A stretch of 64,000 nt of DNA from JAISGQ01 sp045604965 (GTDB taxonomy: Bacteria > Bacillota > Clostridia > Oscillospirales > Acutalibacteraceae). A program made the translations under genes and the position numbers. How positions within the stretch are numbered: the first letter of the stretch is position 1; each line of letters opens with the position of its first letter. The notes under the pieces were generated by a model. That model searched no databases. It saw nothing but the letters and a program-made list of their open reading frames with translations, and was not told the DNA's origin. The stretch spans positions 1-64,000 of the forward strand of contig JAZUPB010000014.1 in the NCBI GenBank assembly GCA_045604965.1, given 5' to 3'. Shown piece after piece: positions 25,001-31,199 of the stretch.

Positions 25001-26498
25001 TGTATGTCCAGGTGTTGCTGCCGTCAGTCTTGTCGGTGTCATCAGCGGCAGAGATCTGAACAGTCTTGAAAGGCTTGTCGTCGCGAAGGAGCTTGATGGA
25101 AATGTATGCGGGTCTGGTTGCAGGGTCGTCGTCCCACTTCTTTGTAAGGGTGAGGCTGGTCTTGCCATCTGCTGTCTGAGTGACTTTTTCACCGGTATAG
25201 TCAGATTTGTGGGTTTCAGCAGAGGTGGTTACTTCTCTTGCGATGATGGAGCCGTTGAGACCTGCATCGCACTTTACAACAGCGTCAGGAGCAAGAACAG
25301 TACCAACCCATGTACCGGAAAGGTCGATTCTGCCGCTTGAGGAAACAGGAACATCATTCGCATTTCTTTCGTAGAAGTTCCAGAGGATGTTGTTATCCTT
25401 CATAACAGCATCTTCACTGTTGCCGATCTTGTCAACAGACATATTGATATTCTTAAAGCCGATATAATCATCAGGGAGATTGGTGGTATCGACGTTGAAT
25501 ATAATTCTTTTGCCTGCTGTGCCCTTCATTGTAACCTTACCGTTGATAAGGTTGTAGGCATTGGTGGTCCAACCCGGCCAGGAGAACCAGCCGCCGGGAT
25601 TGTAATATGAATCAAAGTCGATGATTATGGTCTCTTCGGGATACTGGCTGAAATCGATAGTAGTACCGCCCCAGGGGCCGGTCCATTTAATGAACTGATC
25701 ATAGGTGAAGACTCTGACATCGGTATCGTCAACAGTGGTTCCGTAACCCCATGTGGAATGCTCACTGCTGTTCTCCATTGTCTCTTCCATAAGCCAGACA
25801 AGATAGCGCTGATAATCCTCAGCCTCTTCAAGCTCTGTGGCTATGTCAATAAACTTACCGTCAGTTTCATCATCGATATAGATGTTGTCTGCCAGCTTCT
25901 TGCCGTTACCCATAAGGAATTCCTTACCGTTGGACTGAAGCTTTACCTGTCCTTCAGCCTTAACGCTGTTGGGAACGCCTGCATCATTTGACTCACCGAA
26001 TACAAGAGTCATATGCTCAGGGTTGGTGGAAGCACTCCAGCCTGTGGTATCACCCACGTAGCTGAGCTTTACCGAGAGAGTATCGTGAGCCTGTCTCGAA
26101 CCGAACTCAGGCGCACCTGTTGTGCCGAGTACCTCCTGACCGAGATAATCGACTGCAATATTACCGCAGGTGTGCGCTGTGGATGCAAATTTTTCCGCAA
26201 AAATGTGGAAGTCAAAAGCGGCAATACCGTCCGAATCGGTTGATGGTGTGCCGTTTTTGTACTGTTGCTCATCCATAGTCTTAGTGCCTGCAGGCACGTT
26301 TACCGCCTCATACTTATCGGGAATAATATTATTGCCCGATACAGAGGTGAGGGTACCCGTGGTCGATGCACTGACCTTAAGACCCTTATTCGGCGCACCG
26401 GTGCACAAAACTGTTATCAGCAATGAGCACACAAGTACAAGAGATGTCACCGAGATAAAGACCTTTTTGGGTGTCAATCCTTGCATGAATTTTTTCAT
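13041..26498 (-). CDS. Giant cell-surface protein (4,485 aa) with choice-of-anchor A, SpaA/Cna-B and FctA-type isopeptide domains
   Basis: A 4,485-residue exported adhesin-like protein. Order: signal peptide (1-40); choice-of-anchor A type domain (about 90-425; FDFHIFAEKF, LSGTWVGTVLAPDA); one Cna-B domain (446-543); six SpaA-type domains (545-1235); a 335-residue region of another kind; four SpaA domains (1571-2123); twelve FctA/Spy0128-type domains (2124-3619); six SpaA domains (3620-4336); a Big_2 domain (about 4340-4416); PPKTGDD at 4443-4449; membrane helix; Lys/Arg tail. SpaA and FctA modules usually self-cross-link by Lys-Asn isopeptide bonds, giving stiff stalks. A variant sorting signal (PPKTG in place of LPXTG) is inferred. 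Start at 26498 from AGGAGGAAATGTA before the ATG; codons upstream of it have no ribosome site. It is monocistronic. No sortase gene is in the window. Confidence 0.93.
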   Translation of the reverse strand: MKKFMQGLTPKKVFISVTSLVLVCSLLITVLCTGAPNKGLKVSASTTGTLTSVSGNNIIPDKYEAVNVPAGTKTMDEQQYKNGTPSTDSDGIAAFDFHIFAEKFASTAHTCGNIAVDYLGQEVLGTTGAPEFGSRQAHDTLSVKLSYVGDTTGWSASTNPEHMTLVFGESNDAGVPNSVKAEGQVKLQSNGKEFLMGNGKKLADNIYIDDETDGKFIDIATELEEAEDYQRYLVWLMEETMENSSEHSTWGYGTTVDDTDVRVFTYDQFIKWTGPWGGTTIDFSQYPEETIIIDFDSYYNPGGWFSWPGWTTNAYNLINGKVTMKGTAGKRIIFNVDTTNLPDDYIGFKNINMSVDKIGNSEDAVMKDNNILWNFYERNANDVPVSSSGRIDLSGTWVGTVLAPDAVVKCDAGLNGSIIAREVTTSAETHKSDYTGEKVTQTADGKTSLTLTKKWDDDPATRPAYISIKLLRDDKPFKTVQISAADDTDKTDGSNTWTYTFSDLDATDRAGKYYRYSVEEIVPAGYTATIFNNTIINVGEKTEPVYGSIVVKKKAEGAGDNSLAGAQFKLTSNGGLNMSGAKVENADNVVIADNAITWTSIGGDNSKFTKITNLPYGDYTVTEIGAPAGYIMEANGKNVKVDKAETPVDFINKPTKVKIAKLTEGGAMLPGATLKITSATGADLSSADVTGGNYSFENGGKELVITTTGHEINITKLPVGSYTLMETKAPDGYDIAAPINFAINAQGKLVDSNGNALTRINMTDKETPEVVPEPVFHSISINKADGATGLPNAKLELSSVTGLDMATVQANGVALEKFTENGKVTAVRWFSTGNAIQFTGLIEGAYILKEITPPAGYKAAGPMTLEVDTDNEIFTMQDEIIEMNISKKDLNSGAELIGATLKLTSTTGANLQNVTVSVAGYNATQNEVVWTTNGKEAKLSKLPAGTYTLTETSVPAGYKQASPITFTVDAYGNVTGTNVSGSTVTMYDEPTVIDIAKRSYDKKTKAYTDNLKGATMRLTGVNNGNKIDLSNVTGTLSIERLSDYTISWKTGASPISLRGLPDGTYTLKESIAPEGFDAAYETQFVIEGGVITSSKSINNSLEVSEDDPLKIAQSGNKLTVTDNKQSFYSLRLHKVDFESAVTSGSDLVYVKGATLGIFKEDAPSYTADHAIMTFESTGAEQPMMLSDGNYIIAELAAPNASDNVGTDGKPVAYEKNSEKIHFTVNNGTLLVTELDDSELASAGFGKPSDSGLGLETECYFTLEATSIFKNYGEFPEKVDFTLPAGYTCKSFILYEDIPQEAGEPIPTKVVEYTQTPSVKWQYEIASEAEKKNKTYNPEHTYYAVLEIYDDNNQPVTIDTLESVNLNFRYPEIEVSTKESKTFSTGDTSNGIVLEKHDFDFKKTTENGILPEYISVVFDKDVKLAKIHLGIDADGKEWSGAFGKWNAEDSTNGVEFKANTPIILRRESSDPFTFTPNQDYIEGLSYFMFGQIYPHSTYKEQFTVTISAVYSDEIGGSGEGSGSEGSAGNTGTQVDISDLTGSEFTNMFVESDGGETFILKFPNKKAPKEETNQCSIKVIKTDAKSGTAITGSAAEFLLYDSNDQLVTNLVYVSDGKYAYSETKPAAGFVNELVTSATDTDPAVYSVLKTNPVDGTLVIDGLNVGNYYFVETKAPTNYEMSGDIHDFILNLSHSKKNPKELSINNTKKTGSFAILKNDDAGNPIEGAQFNIYKLDPDDISNDINNPDAVKDASSNVITYTTGNDGKVTAKDLELGYFYYAVETSVPDGYTADKTAKYPQLASDQRYLVSDTDVSVSLNYGVFLGESPIVLTQVNEGTEKNPDWKTKSAVDESGNAITTLIDAGTATVVNDATRTTFTKVDAADGTKFLAGAQLKLTLTNATADAKLSYVTANVISERTVRYTDKSGSDVDKNGNPIKNAQGESTYTEEVFKPVAIEHYHGKIAEDKYEEYLIWTSTDDEEGVTLLGLPSGVNYTIEEIAAPYGYEKADLSKKTVTVGGSDPITIENTKLYGSVTLTKADSATFDVLPDAEFKLQQLVDGEWKDYKTDITNENGKISVSSLPYGGTFKFVETDAPEGYKADLAETDPFTIDGETEAECVYDVYATNTPKGSVTVTLEGTKNYNKTLADGQFTFILYKEDGTTEITSTTNDENGKFTFALPAFTTIGEYKYVVKELHSGERIDGINYDSTVYNVVVTVSDDKSGDNLSASVKYNSGNSMVFNNTYTVSGTTDTEEINIVKTLKDKALKEDMFTFTLTGEGENLEVKNDADGKAKFALSWDAKGEYTYTIKEANAGQTIDGIEYSSYTYTWFVKVGDDGKGGLEVKESKLTLVGDADATARTEAIFTNTYSAEDVTAQLSGDKNLNGKTFAAKDFEFELLDSNRNVLQTVSNTDTDGTFQFSPIRYALDDLEGAGEKTFTYYVKEKIPAGAALNNATGKYEHNGISYDNTEYTWTVKVNDDGKGNLSVETTLQNTAGVVSDGIAKFVNDYTAKSVTAGVPANGVKNLEGRDINNGEFTFKFQIIDKNNAVVKETTTTGASFSFENLTFTNADTYVYTIKEVDMGAKGMTYDTKTEYTWTVVVEDKGVGQLEVISNTLTGGANDGTLVFTNTYKASPTTATPAAGTKNLAGRNINNGEFAFELVKDNNVIERVTNTGSAFSFSAVELKTAGTHTFTIREADTKLPCVAYDNTEYTWTVEVEDDGSGQLKVTSTALTDGKNGDALVFNNTYTPNPITQSLSGTKKLTGRTLSANEFTFQLTGGNTALGLDVTKTAQNNAPAAGSEEGTFEFEAVTFTKAGVYEFTVSELRDNPLGGVDYDETTHKWVVTVTDDGLGTLTATTTIDGKADGALQFVNEYSADAVYAQLKGDKDLTGRNIIAKEFAFELLDNNGNVIQTVSNTDAQGTFQFSPIRYALDDLEDADEKTFEYKVREKIPADAVLNTATNKWEYNGVAYDNSVLTWTVKVSDNGSGELSTTAKLGGVENGTAKFTNDYTASTVTAQLVGDKQLPERNFVAGEFKFKLEQVGGTYTETVSNTDAQGTFQFSPISYALEDLEGAGEKTFTYKVTEIDEGLGGITYDKTEHTWTVKVSDNGNGTLSVETKLDNTAGKALVFNNSYGVHPVDFGIDAKKELDGRDLNNGEFTFLLLDKNGAEAGRATNDVNGNIDFADITYSAAGTYEYTVKELIPAEADRLGGVSYTDMEYKVTVTVSDNGDGNLSASVSHNRAQIVFKNEYKAAPVTATPEAGTKNLSGRKLNPAEFKFVITDENGTKTIQERTNDKNGTITFLPVTFPEATTYIYKIKEVPHEDAVKPEGSDKFQYNGVTYDDTVYTWTVVVEDNLEGNLEVKSSTITGGTTGGVVFNNTYEAGSAEYVIEGTKTLSGSDLEAGQFQFQLIEDDGTAEGKVIETVSNTDSGTFTFDTLTFTQTGTYKYFVKEVIPADKKGVTYDTSKFTVIINVGDDGNGNLVAAGPENLSQELKFENSYKAAPAKRSITGLKTFNFGDISKTKFSFVLLDGDKVLMTAESNENGIFTFKDITFDEAGEYTYTIKELSTNPVKNVAYDTSEYVLTVKVTDNEEGQLVINDNDVKLTKNGAPASAPNFTNTLEASDVILSKREIADGPEIPGAKLEFTALDENADLSKVVLNGAELNGTTISWTSGTTEHILGDVPNGIYKFTETLAPSGYEISPETIYVSIKGNEIKWTKDYTGGTTSDWTTVGNGDAVIMINNPNTLVLSKKEFADSTTEVIGAKLELEPVGDIKLDNVDYDPTRVSYTDGKFVWTSEEEALTIGRVPNGIYKFTEITAPFGYEMAETIYAKVSGSDIYSVTASAYGNGTNVNWGNKPADNDTVIMIDAPKTLNVSKIDLVNDEELPGARLTLTPVGFTVDFGKVRIDPDNADVAAAVANGALSWTSVNTPVKIQLLPDGLYTLAETTAPSGYEKTETVYVKVSGSDIYAGATAETLEKIGNETVVMEDDYNSLKLSKIDDKGNALSNAILRFAPLTSAIDISHIASGTDAVYNENNNSISWVSNGAPLVLRNIPNGEYSFSEDMAPAGYSKSQFIYVKVDGGDVFWKLSSDESLSYAAASTDTVTMTDMINKLVISKIALDGGNELPGATLKLEPIADGADLTKLTLPEKVSRTDAGVITWKSGKTPVTLEMIPNGIYKFTELTAPEGYQIAETIYVKVSDSEIYSVTETEYGTGTDVDWDTAETDNKVIMKDAPVVVPKTANISFTKYSNINKILPGATFALAGGNNISKTATSGVDGVVLFANIPEGEYVLAETASPAGYNKSTNTVKIVVDSEGVASYFGPNGNAIEIMGIEQLMKNEIIPMDDEKKLEVGDTVDLNGDLIKEIGDLKGETITWESSDSSIATVDQNGKATILKEGKVTIKAYKDGVLVGTFVLGASEAAQPNPQQPSTNNTPNTGESDPPKTGDDNNNVIAINIALVSLVVAVVTGKAIYNRKKRRAGADS
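15640..20127 (-). repeat. Array of twelve FctA-type domains in the giant surface protein
   Basis: About 375 bp per unit. Each has GxKxLxGRxL, xEFxFxL, a YTxxE segment and TWTVxVxDDGxGxL, ending FxNxY. Units 3, 7 and 8 carry nearly identical DNA of about 90 bases (17271-17364, 17681-17772 and 19197-19291), a sign of recombination or gene conversion inside the array. Confidence 0.88.
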
Positions 26499-26574
26499 TA
26501 CATTTCCTCCTATCCAAAGCATCACCATTCTATCACAATGACAAAAGGGGACACTTACAGATATTTCCGATGAA

Positions 26575-26603
26575 ATTATACCACATATATATGGAAATAT
26601 CAA
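26575..26603 (-). promoter_or_regulatory. Promoter of the giant surface protein gene
   Basis: Minus-strand TTGATA (26603-26598), 17-base spacer, TATAAT (26580-26575) with TGG before the -10. The leader is about 70 bases. Confidence 0.75.
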
Positions 26604-26869
26604 GTAAATATACACAAAACCGCCGGTTAATTTGTACAGGTTCGGTATTTAATATGCCTAACAATGTGTGATGAAAGTGGGTATTATGTAATTTGTGTGA
26701 ACCAGTTATTCCGGCCCGTAAAAACACAAAATATTGTGGTTTTTATCTGTCTTCTGAAACAGGACAGAAAGGTTTGAGTGTGAAACGTTTAAGCAGAACT
26801 GCACACAAAACGGAAAATTTACAAAAAATTAACAATTTACAAGTGCATAAAAGGTGAAATAACAGAACA
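26604..26869. other. Intergenic region upstream of the giant surface protein gene
   Basis: About 265 AT-rich bases between the promoter at 26603 and the hairpin at 26870. Only small imperfect inverted repeats are seen (for example TCTGTC/GACAGA near 26745-26770). No gene or recognised regulatory RNA. Confidence 0.55.
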
Positions 26870-26903
26870 TTGCAGCCCCTGTATTGTAAAAAAGGGGCTG
26901 CAA
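26870..26903 (-). terminator. Terminator-like hairpin after the aldo/keto reductase gene
   Basis: TTGCAGCCCCT (26870-26880) pairs perfectly with AGGGGCTGCAA (26893-26903). It is 23 bases beyond the stop of the minus-strand reductase; the T run lies in the loop rather than after the stem, so it may be a processing or stability hairpin. Confidence 0.6.
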
Positions 26904-26926
26904 TGGTGCCGTAAGTGAAGATGGAG

Positions 26927-28045
26927 TTATTTTCTGTTGTCCAGCTTGTCGGCAGCTTCCTTCATAAGCTCGATAATGGGAAGATGCTGAGGACATACAG
27001 ATTCGCACTGACCGCAGCCGATGCAGTCGGAGGCTTTGCCGCTGTTTCCTGTAAGTCCGCCGTAGAAGAAGTGAGGACGTCCGTCGGTGGGGAACTTGCG
27101 GAGAGTGTTTACCGCGCGGAAGACATCGGGGATTTTAATGTTTGCAGGGCATCCGTCAACACAGTAGCGGCAGGAGGTGCAGCCAATAAGGGGAACGGAA
27201 AGCATCTTTTCCTTGACCTTCTCTATGACCTGACGGTCGCTGTCTGTAAGGGGCTCAAAGGAGGAGAAGGTGTCGAGGTTATCTTCCACCTGCTCCATAT
27301 TGGACATACCGCTGAGGATTACATCAACACCCTCAAGACTTCCGACAAAACGCATAGCCCAAGAAGCAGCGGACTTGCCGGTACGAGCGGAATTGAATAT
27401 TTCAAGGATCTCGTCATCAACCTGAGCGAGAGTACCGCCTTTTACAGGTTCCATAACGATAATGGGCATATTTCTTTCGCGCAGTATCTCATAGAGTCTG
27501 CCGGAATGAACTATAGCGTTGTCCCAGTCTGCATAATTGAGCTGGATCTGAACAAATTCAACTTCGGGATGTATATCGAGCACCTTTTCGAGAAGCTCGG
27601 GAGTGCCGTGATAGGAGAAGCCAAATTTCTTTATTTTGCCTTCGGCTTTTTTCTCCATAGCCCAGTTGAAGCAGTCGAACTTTTCGTAGGCATCGTAGTT
27701 TCCGCCGTCCTCAAGGCTGTGGAGGAGATAGTAGTCAAAATAATCAAGTCCTGCACGCTCCAGCTGCTCATTTAGGATACGGTCACGGTCCTCTTTGCAT
27801 TTCATAGCCCAGGCAGGGAGCTTTGTGGCAACGGTGTAAGCTTCACGGGGATATCTCCCGACAAGGGTTTCCTTTACTACCGATTCGGAATTACCGCCGT
27901 GATAGACATAGGCGGTGTCAAAATAAGTAAAGCCTTTTTCCATAAACTTATCGACCATAGAACGGACGGTATCCATATCGATAACGCCGTCGATTTCGGG
28001 AAGCCGCATAAGTCCAAAGCCGAGACGAGGTGAAATGCTGCTCAT
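26927..28045 (-). CDS. Aldo/keto reductase with C-terminal 4Fe-4S ferredoxin domain
   Basis: A 372-residue cytoplasmic oxidoreductase. Residues 1-285 form an aldo/keto reductase barrel with the expected Asp and Tyr in FDTAYVYHGG, Lys in VATKLP and His in YYLLHSL. The C-terminal 90 residues carry two cysteine clusters, CTSCRYCVDGCP and CIGCGQCESVCP, typical of two 4Fe-4S centres. Such fusions are common in anaerobic Firmicutes and are thought to link NAD(P)H and ferredoxin-level redox chemistry; the substrate is not known. ATG with AAAGGATG upstream. It lies 32 bases behind the beta-glucosidase lipoprotein gene and probably shares its promoter. Confidence 0.92.
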   Translation of the reverse strand: MSSISPRLGFGLMRLPEIDGVIDMDTVRSMVDKFMEKGFTYFDTAYVYHGGNSESVVKETLVGRYPREAYTVATKLPAWAMKCKEDRDRILNEQLERAGLDYFDYYLLHSLEDGGNYDAYEKFDCFNWAMEKKAEGKIKKFGFSYHGTPELLEKVLDIHPEVEFVQIQLNYADWDNAIVHSGRLYEILRERNMPIIVMEPVKGGTLAQVDDEILEIFNSARTGKSAASWAMRFVGSLEGVDVILSGMSNMEQVEDNLDTFSSFEPLTDSDRQVIEKVKEKMLSVPLIGCTSCRYCVDGCPANIKIPDVFRAVNTLRKFPTDGRPHFFYGGLTGNSGKASDCIGCGQCESVCPQHLPIIELMKEAADKLDNRK

Positions 28046-28077
28046 AAATTACATCCTTTCGTCAGTTGAGTTTAAAA

Positions 28078-29916
28078 TCAATAGGAGAGACCGTAGCCCT
28101 TCTCGAGCCAGCAGTCATCGGTACCGATCTGATCTACAGAGCTGTACCAGGGGCTGGGGAGCTTGCCTGTAAAATTGGTCTTGCCGCAGAGAACATCTGC
28201 AACACCCTGACCTTCAGAGCCGGGGAGATAGCACATTACAACAGCGTCCCAATCGTCCATATATTCTTCGATTATGACCTGGCGGCCTGCTACAACGCAG
28301 GTGACAACAGGCTTGCCGAGTTTTTTGACTTCTTCGATGGCGTTCTGATTGCCCTTGAGACCGAGAGCACCGCACAGTGCGAGGTCTTCTGTATCGCCGT
28401 TCCATTCTGCATAAGCCTGTTCGCCGACAACAAGAAGTACAACATCTGCGTCAGCTGCTTCGTCAGCGTTGAGAACGACTTCAATGCCCAGCTCCTTGGC
28501 TTTCTTGATAAAGCCCTGCTGTATGGTGGTGACACCGTTTATGTGTTCGTTGGGGCTCTGGTTCCAGTCGATGGTCCAGCCGCCGCACTGAGCGCGTGCG
28601 CTGTTTGCTGCAGGACCTGCGATGTATATTTTTGTTCCGCTCTTGAGAGGAAGAGTCTCATTTTCGTTCTTGATAAGAACAAGGCTCTTTTCTACCAGCT
28701 GCTCTGCAAGGTCTCTGTACTCCTGGCTGCCGGTCTCGGATTTTACAGTTTCAAGATTCTCAAAAAGAGGATCGTCAAACATACCTGCATCGAGCTTGAC
28801 CTTTATAATTCTGGTAACAGCATCGTTGACGCGCTCTTCGGAAATGTCACCTTTCTTAACGGCGCTTACAATGATCTTTCTTGCCTGCTCGAAGCGGTCG
28901 ACCTCCATAAGCATATCGATACCGGCATTGACAGCATTTATTACCTGCTGCTTGTATCTCTTGGAGGAGGTGTTCTGAACAGAGTTCCAGTCACTTACTA
29001 TAAAGCCGTCAAAGCCCATCTCATTCTTAAGATAGTGGATATATTCGGGGTGCTCGTGCATCTTGACACCGTTGACGGAGGAGTGGGTGATCATAATGGT
29101 CTGAACACCTGCATCGACCAGCTCCTGATATACGCTGAGGAGTTCTTTGATCTCTGCATCGGTGAGCTGAGCGTCACCTCGGTCTATAAGTCTGTCAACA
29201 TCAGAATCTTCGCCGGTGCCGTATTCAACGTTTCCGTCAGCGAAGAAGTGCTTTGCACAGGCGATGAGACCGCCGTCAATAAGTCCCTTTGTATAAGAGG
29301 TGCCGAGTTCCTTTATTATGTTGAGATCGGAACCGTAGCTCTCATAGGTTCTGCCCCAGCGGGGATCTTCGGACTGTGCCACACAGGGAGCGAAGTTCCA
29401 GAGCATATGGCAGAGAAGTGCCTCGTCGGCAGTGGCGAGTCCCATTTTATATGTGAGGTCGGGATCGTTTGCAGCGCCGATACCTATGTTATGAGGGAAT
29501 ATTACAGCGCCGTCACAGTAGTTTACACCGTGAACATCGTCGTTTCCGTAAAGATAGGGGATGCCGGCAGGGGACTTGAGTGCCATTTCCTGATAGCCAT
29601 CGACTATTGCCTGCCATTCCTTATATGTGACAGAGGAAATTTTTGAGAGGATACTGCCGTAGCAGTATGCTTCCATACTGCTCTCGTCTACGCAGTAGAT
29701 GGCAGGCTGCACCATCTGTGCGGCCTTCTGATCGAGAGTCAGACTGGCTGTGATCTCCTCGGCAGACATCGACGCGTATTTCTGATATGTTTTAAGCTCT
29801 GCGGTGACATCAGAGGAAGTTACCGCAGGAGCAGGCTCCGGTGCGGGTGCTTTGGAGCAGCCTGCAGCGGTCAGCACTATGACCAGAGACAAAAGCAGTG
29901 CGATAAGTCTTTTCAT
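28078..29916 (-). CDS. Family 3 beta-glucosidase-type lipoprotein
   Basis: A 612-residue lipoprotein: signal peptide with lipobox LTAAGC at residues 16-21, a Pro/Ala linker, then GH3 N-terminal barrel and C-terminal sandwich domains. Landmarks are GNDDVHGVNY, the KHFFADGN segment in place of KHF(A/P)G, and the nucleophile Asp in FDGFIVSDWNS. The C-terminal domain holds LIKNENETLPL and the PGSEGQGVADVLCG turn seen in beta-glucosidases. It probably cleaves beta-linked gluco-oligosaccharides at the cell surface. It differs from the NagZ-like GH3 at 2483 in domain make-up. RBS AAAGGAGAA; consensus promoter upstream; likely first gene of an operon with the aldo/keto reductase. Confidence 0.93.
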   Translation of the reverse strand: MKRLIALLLSLVIVLTAAGCSKAPAPEPAPAVTSSDVTAELKTYQKYASMSAEEITASLTLDQKAAQMVQPAIYCVDESSMEAYCYGSILSKISSVTYKEWQAIVDGYQEMALKSPAGIPYLYGNDDVHGVNYCDGAVIFPHNIGIGAANDPDLTYKMGLATADEALLCHMLWNFAPCVAQSEDPRWGRTYESYGSDLNIIKELGTSYTKGLIDGGLIACAKHFFADGNVEYGTGEDSDVDRLIDRGDAQLTDAEIKELLSVYQELVDAGVQTIMITHSSVNGVKMHEHPEYIHYLKNEMGFDGFIVSDWNSVQNTSSKRYKQQVINAVNAGIDMLMEVDRFEQARKIIVSAVKKGDISEERVNDAVTRIIKVKLDAGMFDDPLFENLETVKSETGSQEYRDLAEQLVEKSLVLIKNENETLPLKSGTKIYIAGPAANSARAQCGGWTIDWNQSPNEHINGVTTIQQGFIKKAKELGIEVVLNADEAADADVVLLVVGEQAYAEWNGDTEDLALCGALGLKGNQNAIEEVKKLGKPVVTCVVAGRQVIIEEYMDDWDAVVMCYLPGSEGQGVADVLCGKTNFTGKLPSPWYSSVDQIGTDDCWLEKGYGLSY

Positions 29917-29960
29917 TTTTTAGTTCTCCTTTACATCGTGGTAGTTTACCTTATCCCACA

Positions 29961-29989
29961 ATTATAATTTAACATATTATGGCTGTCAA
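29961..29989 (-). promoter_or_regulatory. Consensus promoter of the beta-glucosidase operon
   Basis: Minus-strand TTGACA (29989-29984) and TATAAT (29966-29961), both perfect, 17-base spacer. Confidence 0.88.
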
Positions 29990-30083
29990 TAATATCAGAA
30001 AGCGGAGATTTATTTCATATTTGTGGCATATTTAAAATTTTTTTGAACTAAACGTTTTATGTCCTTAAATGGCCAAAACACAC

Positions 30084-30113
30084 TTGAAAACCGCATTATT
30101 ACTAATATATAAT
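30084..30113 (+). promoter_or_regulatory. Promoter of the AIM24-family gene
   Basis: TTGAAA (30084-30089), 18-base spacer, TATAAT (30108-30113). It implies a leader of about 170 bases holding a GCACC/GGTGC hairpin (30132-30148) and the palindrome GCAGATTAATCTGC near 30255. I do not recognise a riboswitch. Confidence 0.55.
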
Positions 30114-30288
30114 CAATATGCAATTTTGCGGTGCACCAAATTAAGGTGCTGAAATGTCTTATGACAGAGAGTATAAAGGGTGCAGAATATTGCAAAACGG
30201 AATATCTCTTGCTTTGATTGGTTATGCAGAGCAGGAGAATATCCGCAGATTTAGGGCAGATTAATCTGCAATGTAAAGGAGAAAACAA

Positions 30289-30975
30289 ATGCTTAATTAC
30301 AAAATTGAAGGCGGAAGCCTTCCGGTAGTCATATGCTACCCCGAAGCAGGTCAGACAATTTGCGCTGAAAGCGGCTCTATGAGCTGGATGAGCCCTAATA
30401 TGGCAATGACCACAAATACAGGCGGCGGATTTAAAAAGGCACTGGGCAGACTGTTTACCGGTGAGTCACTGTTCCTGAACGAATACACCCCGCAGTACGG
30501 AAACGGAATGATCGCATTTGCGTCCAGCTTCCCCGGCTCCATTATTCCCTATCAGGTAAGCCCCGGAAACGGAATAATAGTCCAGAAATCAGGTTTCCTT
30601 GCAATGGAGAAAGGACTTGACCTTTCTGTATACTTCCAGAAAAAGGTCGGCACCGGTTTATTCGGCGGCGAAGGCTTTATAATGCAGAAGGTTACAGGAA
30701 ACGGTCTTGTATTCATAGAGATCGACGGCTACTGCAAGGAATATGAGCTTGCAGCAGGGGAGAAGATCGTAGTTGATACAGGCTATCTTGCCGCAATGAG
30801 CGAGACCTGTGCTATGGAGGTTCAGACCGTAAAGGGAATAAAGAATGTATTCTTAGGCGGGGAAGGTCTTTTCCATACGGTTATATCGGGTCCCGGCAAG
30901 GTTTATCTCCAGTCTATGCCGGTCATTAACACCGCACAGGCCCTTATCCCGTATATTCCTGTATCCTCGGATTGA
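30289..30975 (+). CDS. AIM24 / TIGR00266 family protein
   Basis: A 228-residue protein matching the TIGR00266/AIM24 family along its length: an N-terminal MLNYKIEGGSLPVV strand, AESGSMSWMSPNMAM, the Gly-rich FKKALGRLFTGESLFLNEY, FPGSIIPYQV, and the end GPGKVYLQSMP. Members fold as a double-stranded beta helix; the bacterial function is unknown, and the yeast member acts in mitochondrial membrane organisation. No signal peptide. RBS AAAGGAGA. It is transcribed away from the beta-glucosidase operon and followed by a perfect terminator at 31089. Confidence 0.92.
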   Translation: MLNYKIEGGSLPVVICYPEAGQTICAESGSMSWMSPNMAMTTNTGGGFKKALGRLFTGESLFLNEYTPQYGNGMIAFASSFPGSIIPYQVSPGNGIIVQKSGFLAMEKGLDLSVYFQKKVGTGLFGGEGFIMQKVTGNGLVFIEIDGYCKEYELAAGEKIVVDTGYLAAMSETCAMEVQTVKGIKNVFLGGEGLFHTVISGPGKVYLQSMPVINTAQALIPYIPVSSD

Positions 30976-31088
30976 TCTCGAAATAAGTAAATGCCTTAAA
31001 ACGGGTATTGATCTAAGGGCATTTATGCAGAGGATAAAGAAAGCGCAAACTTTATGTTTGATTATTATATTATCTGATGATGCAGTGA

Positions 31089-31124
31089 AAGAGTCTGCTG
31101 ACTTTTGTCAGCAGACTCTTTTTT
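31089..31124 (+). terminator. Perfect intrinsic terminator
   Basis: A 14-bp stem (31089-31102 with 31107-31120), TTTT loop and a T run. It lies 114 bases after the AIM24 gene and closes that transcript. Confidence 0.93.
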
Positions 31125-31155
31125 CTGAAATATGTGAGACTTATTCATATTTCTG

Positions 31156-31164
31156 TGTTATAGT
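31156..31164 (+). promoter_or_regulatory. Possible extended -10 promoter of the EamA gene
   Basis: TGTTATAGT is an extended -10 element 36 bases before the TTG start; no convincing -35 is present. Confidence 0.35.
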
Positions 31165-31199
31165 CTTATTGCTATTAATTTTCGGGAGAGTAGTAGGAT

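Noticed and set aside
28066..29646. Long plus-strand open frames opposite the beta-glucosidase (28066-29646), fakA (57718-59328) and tex (61960-63159) genes, and minus-strand frames opposite PP2C (5752-7089).
   Set aside because: The opposite strand carries well-recognised genes with proper starts; these frames are shadows caused by codon bias.
30114..30288. Riboswitch in the long leader of the AIM24 gene.
   Set aside because: Only a short hairpin and a palindrome are visible; no known riboswitch core.
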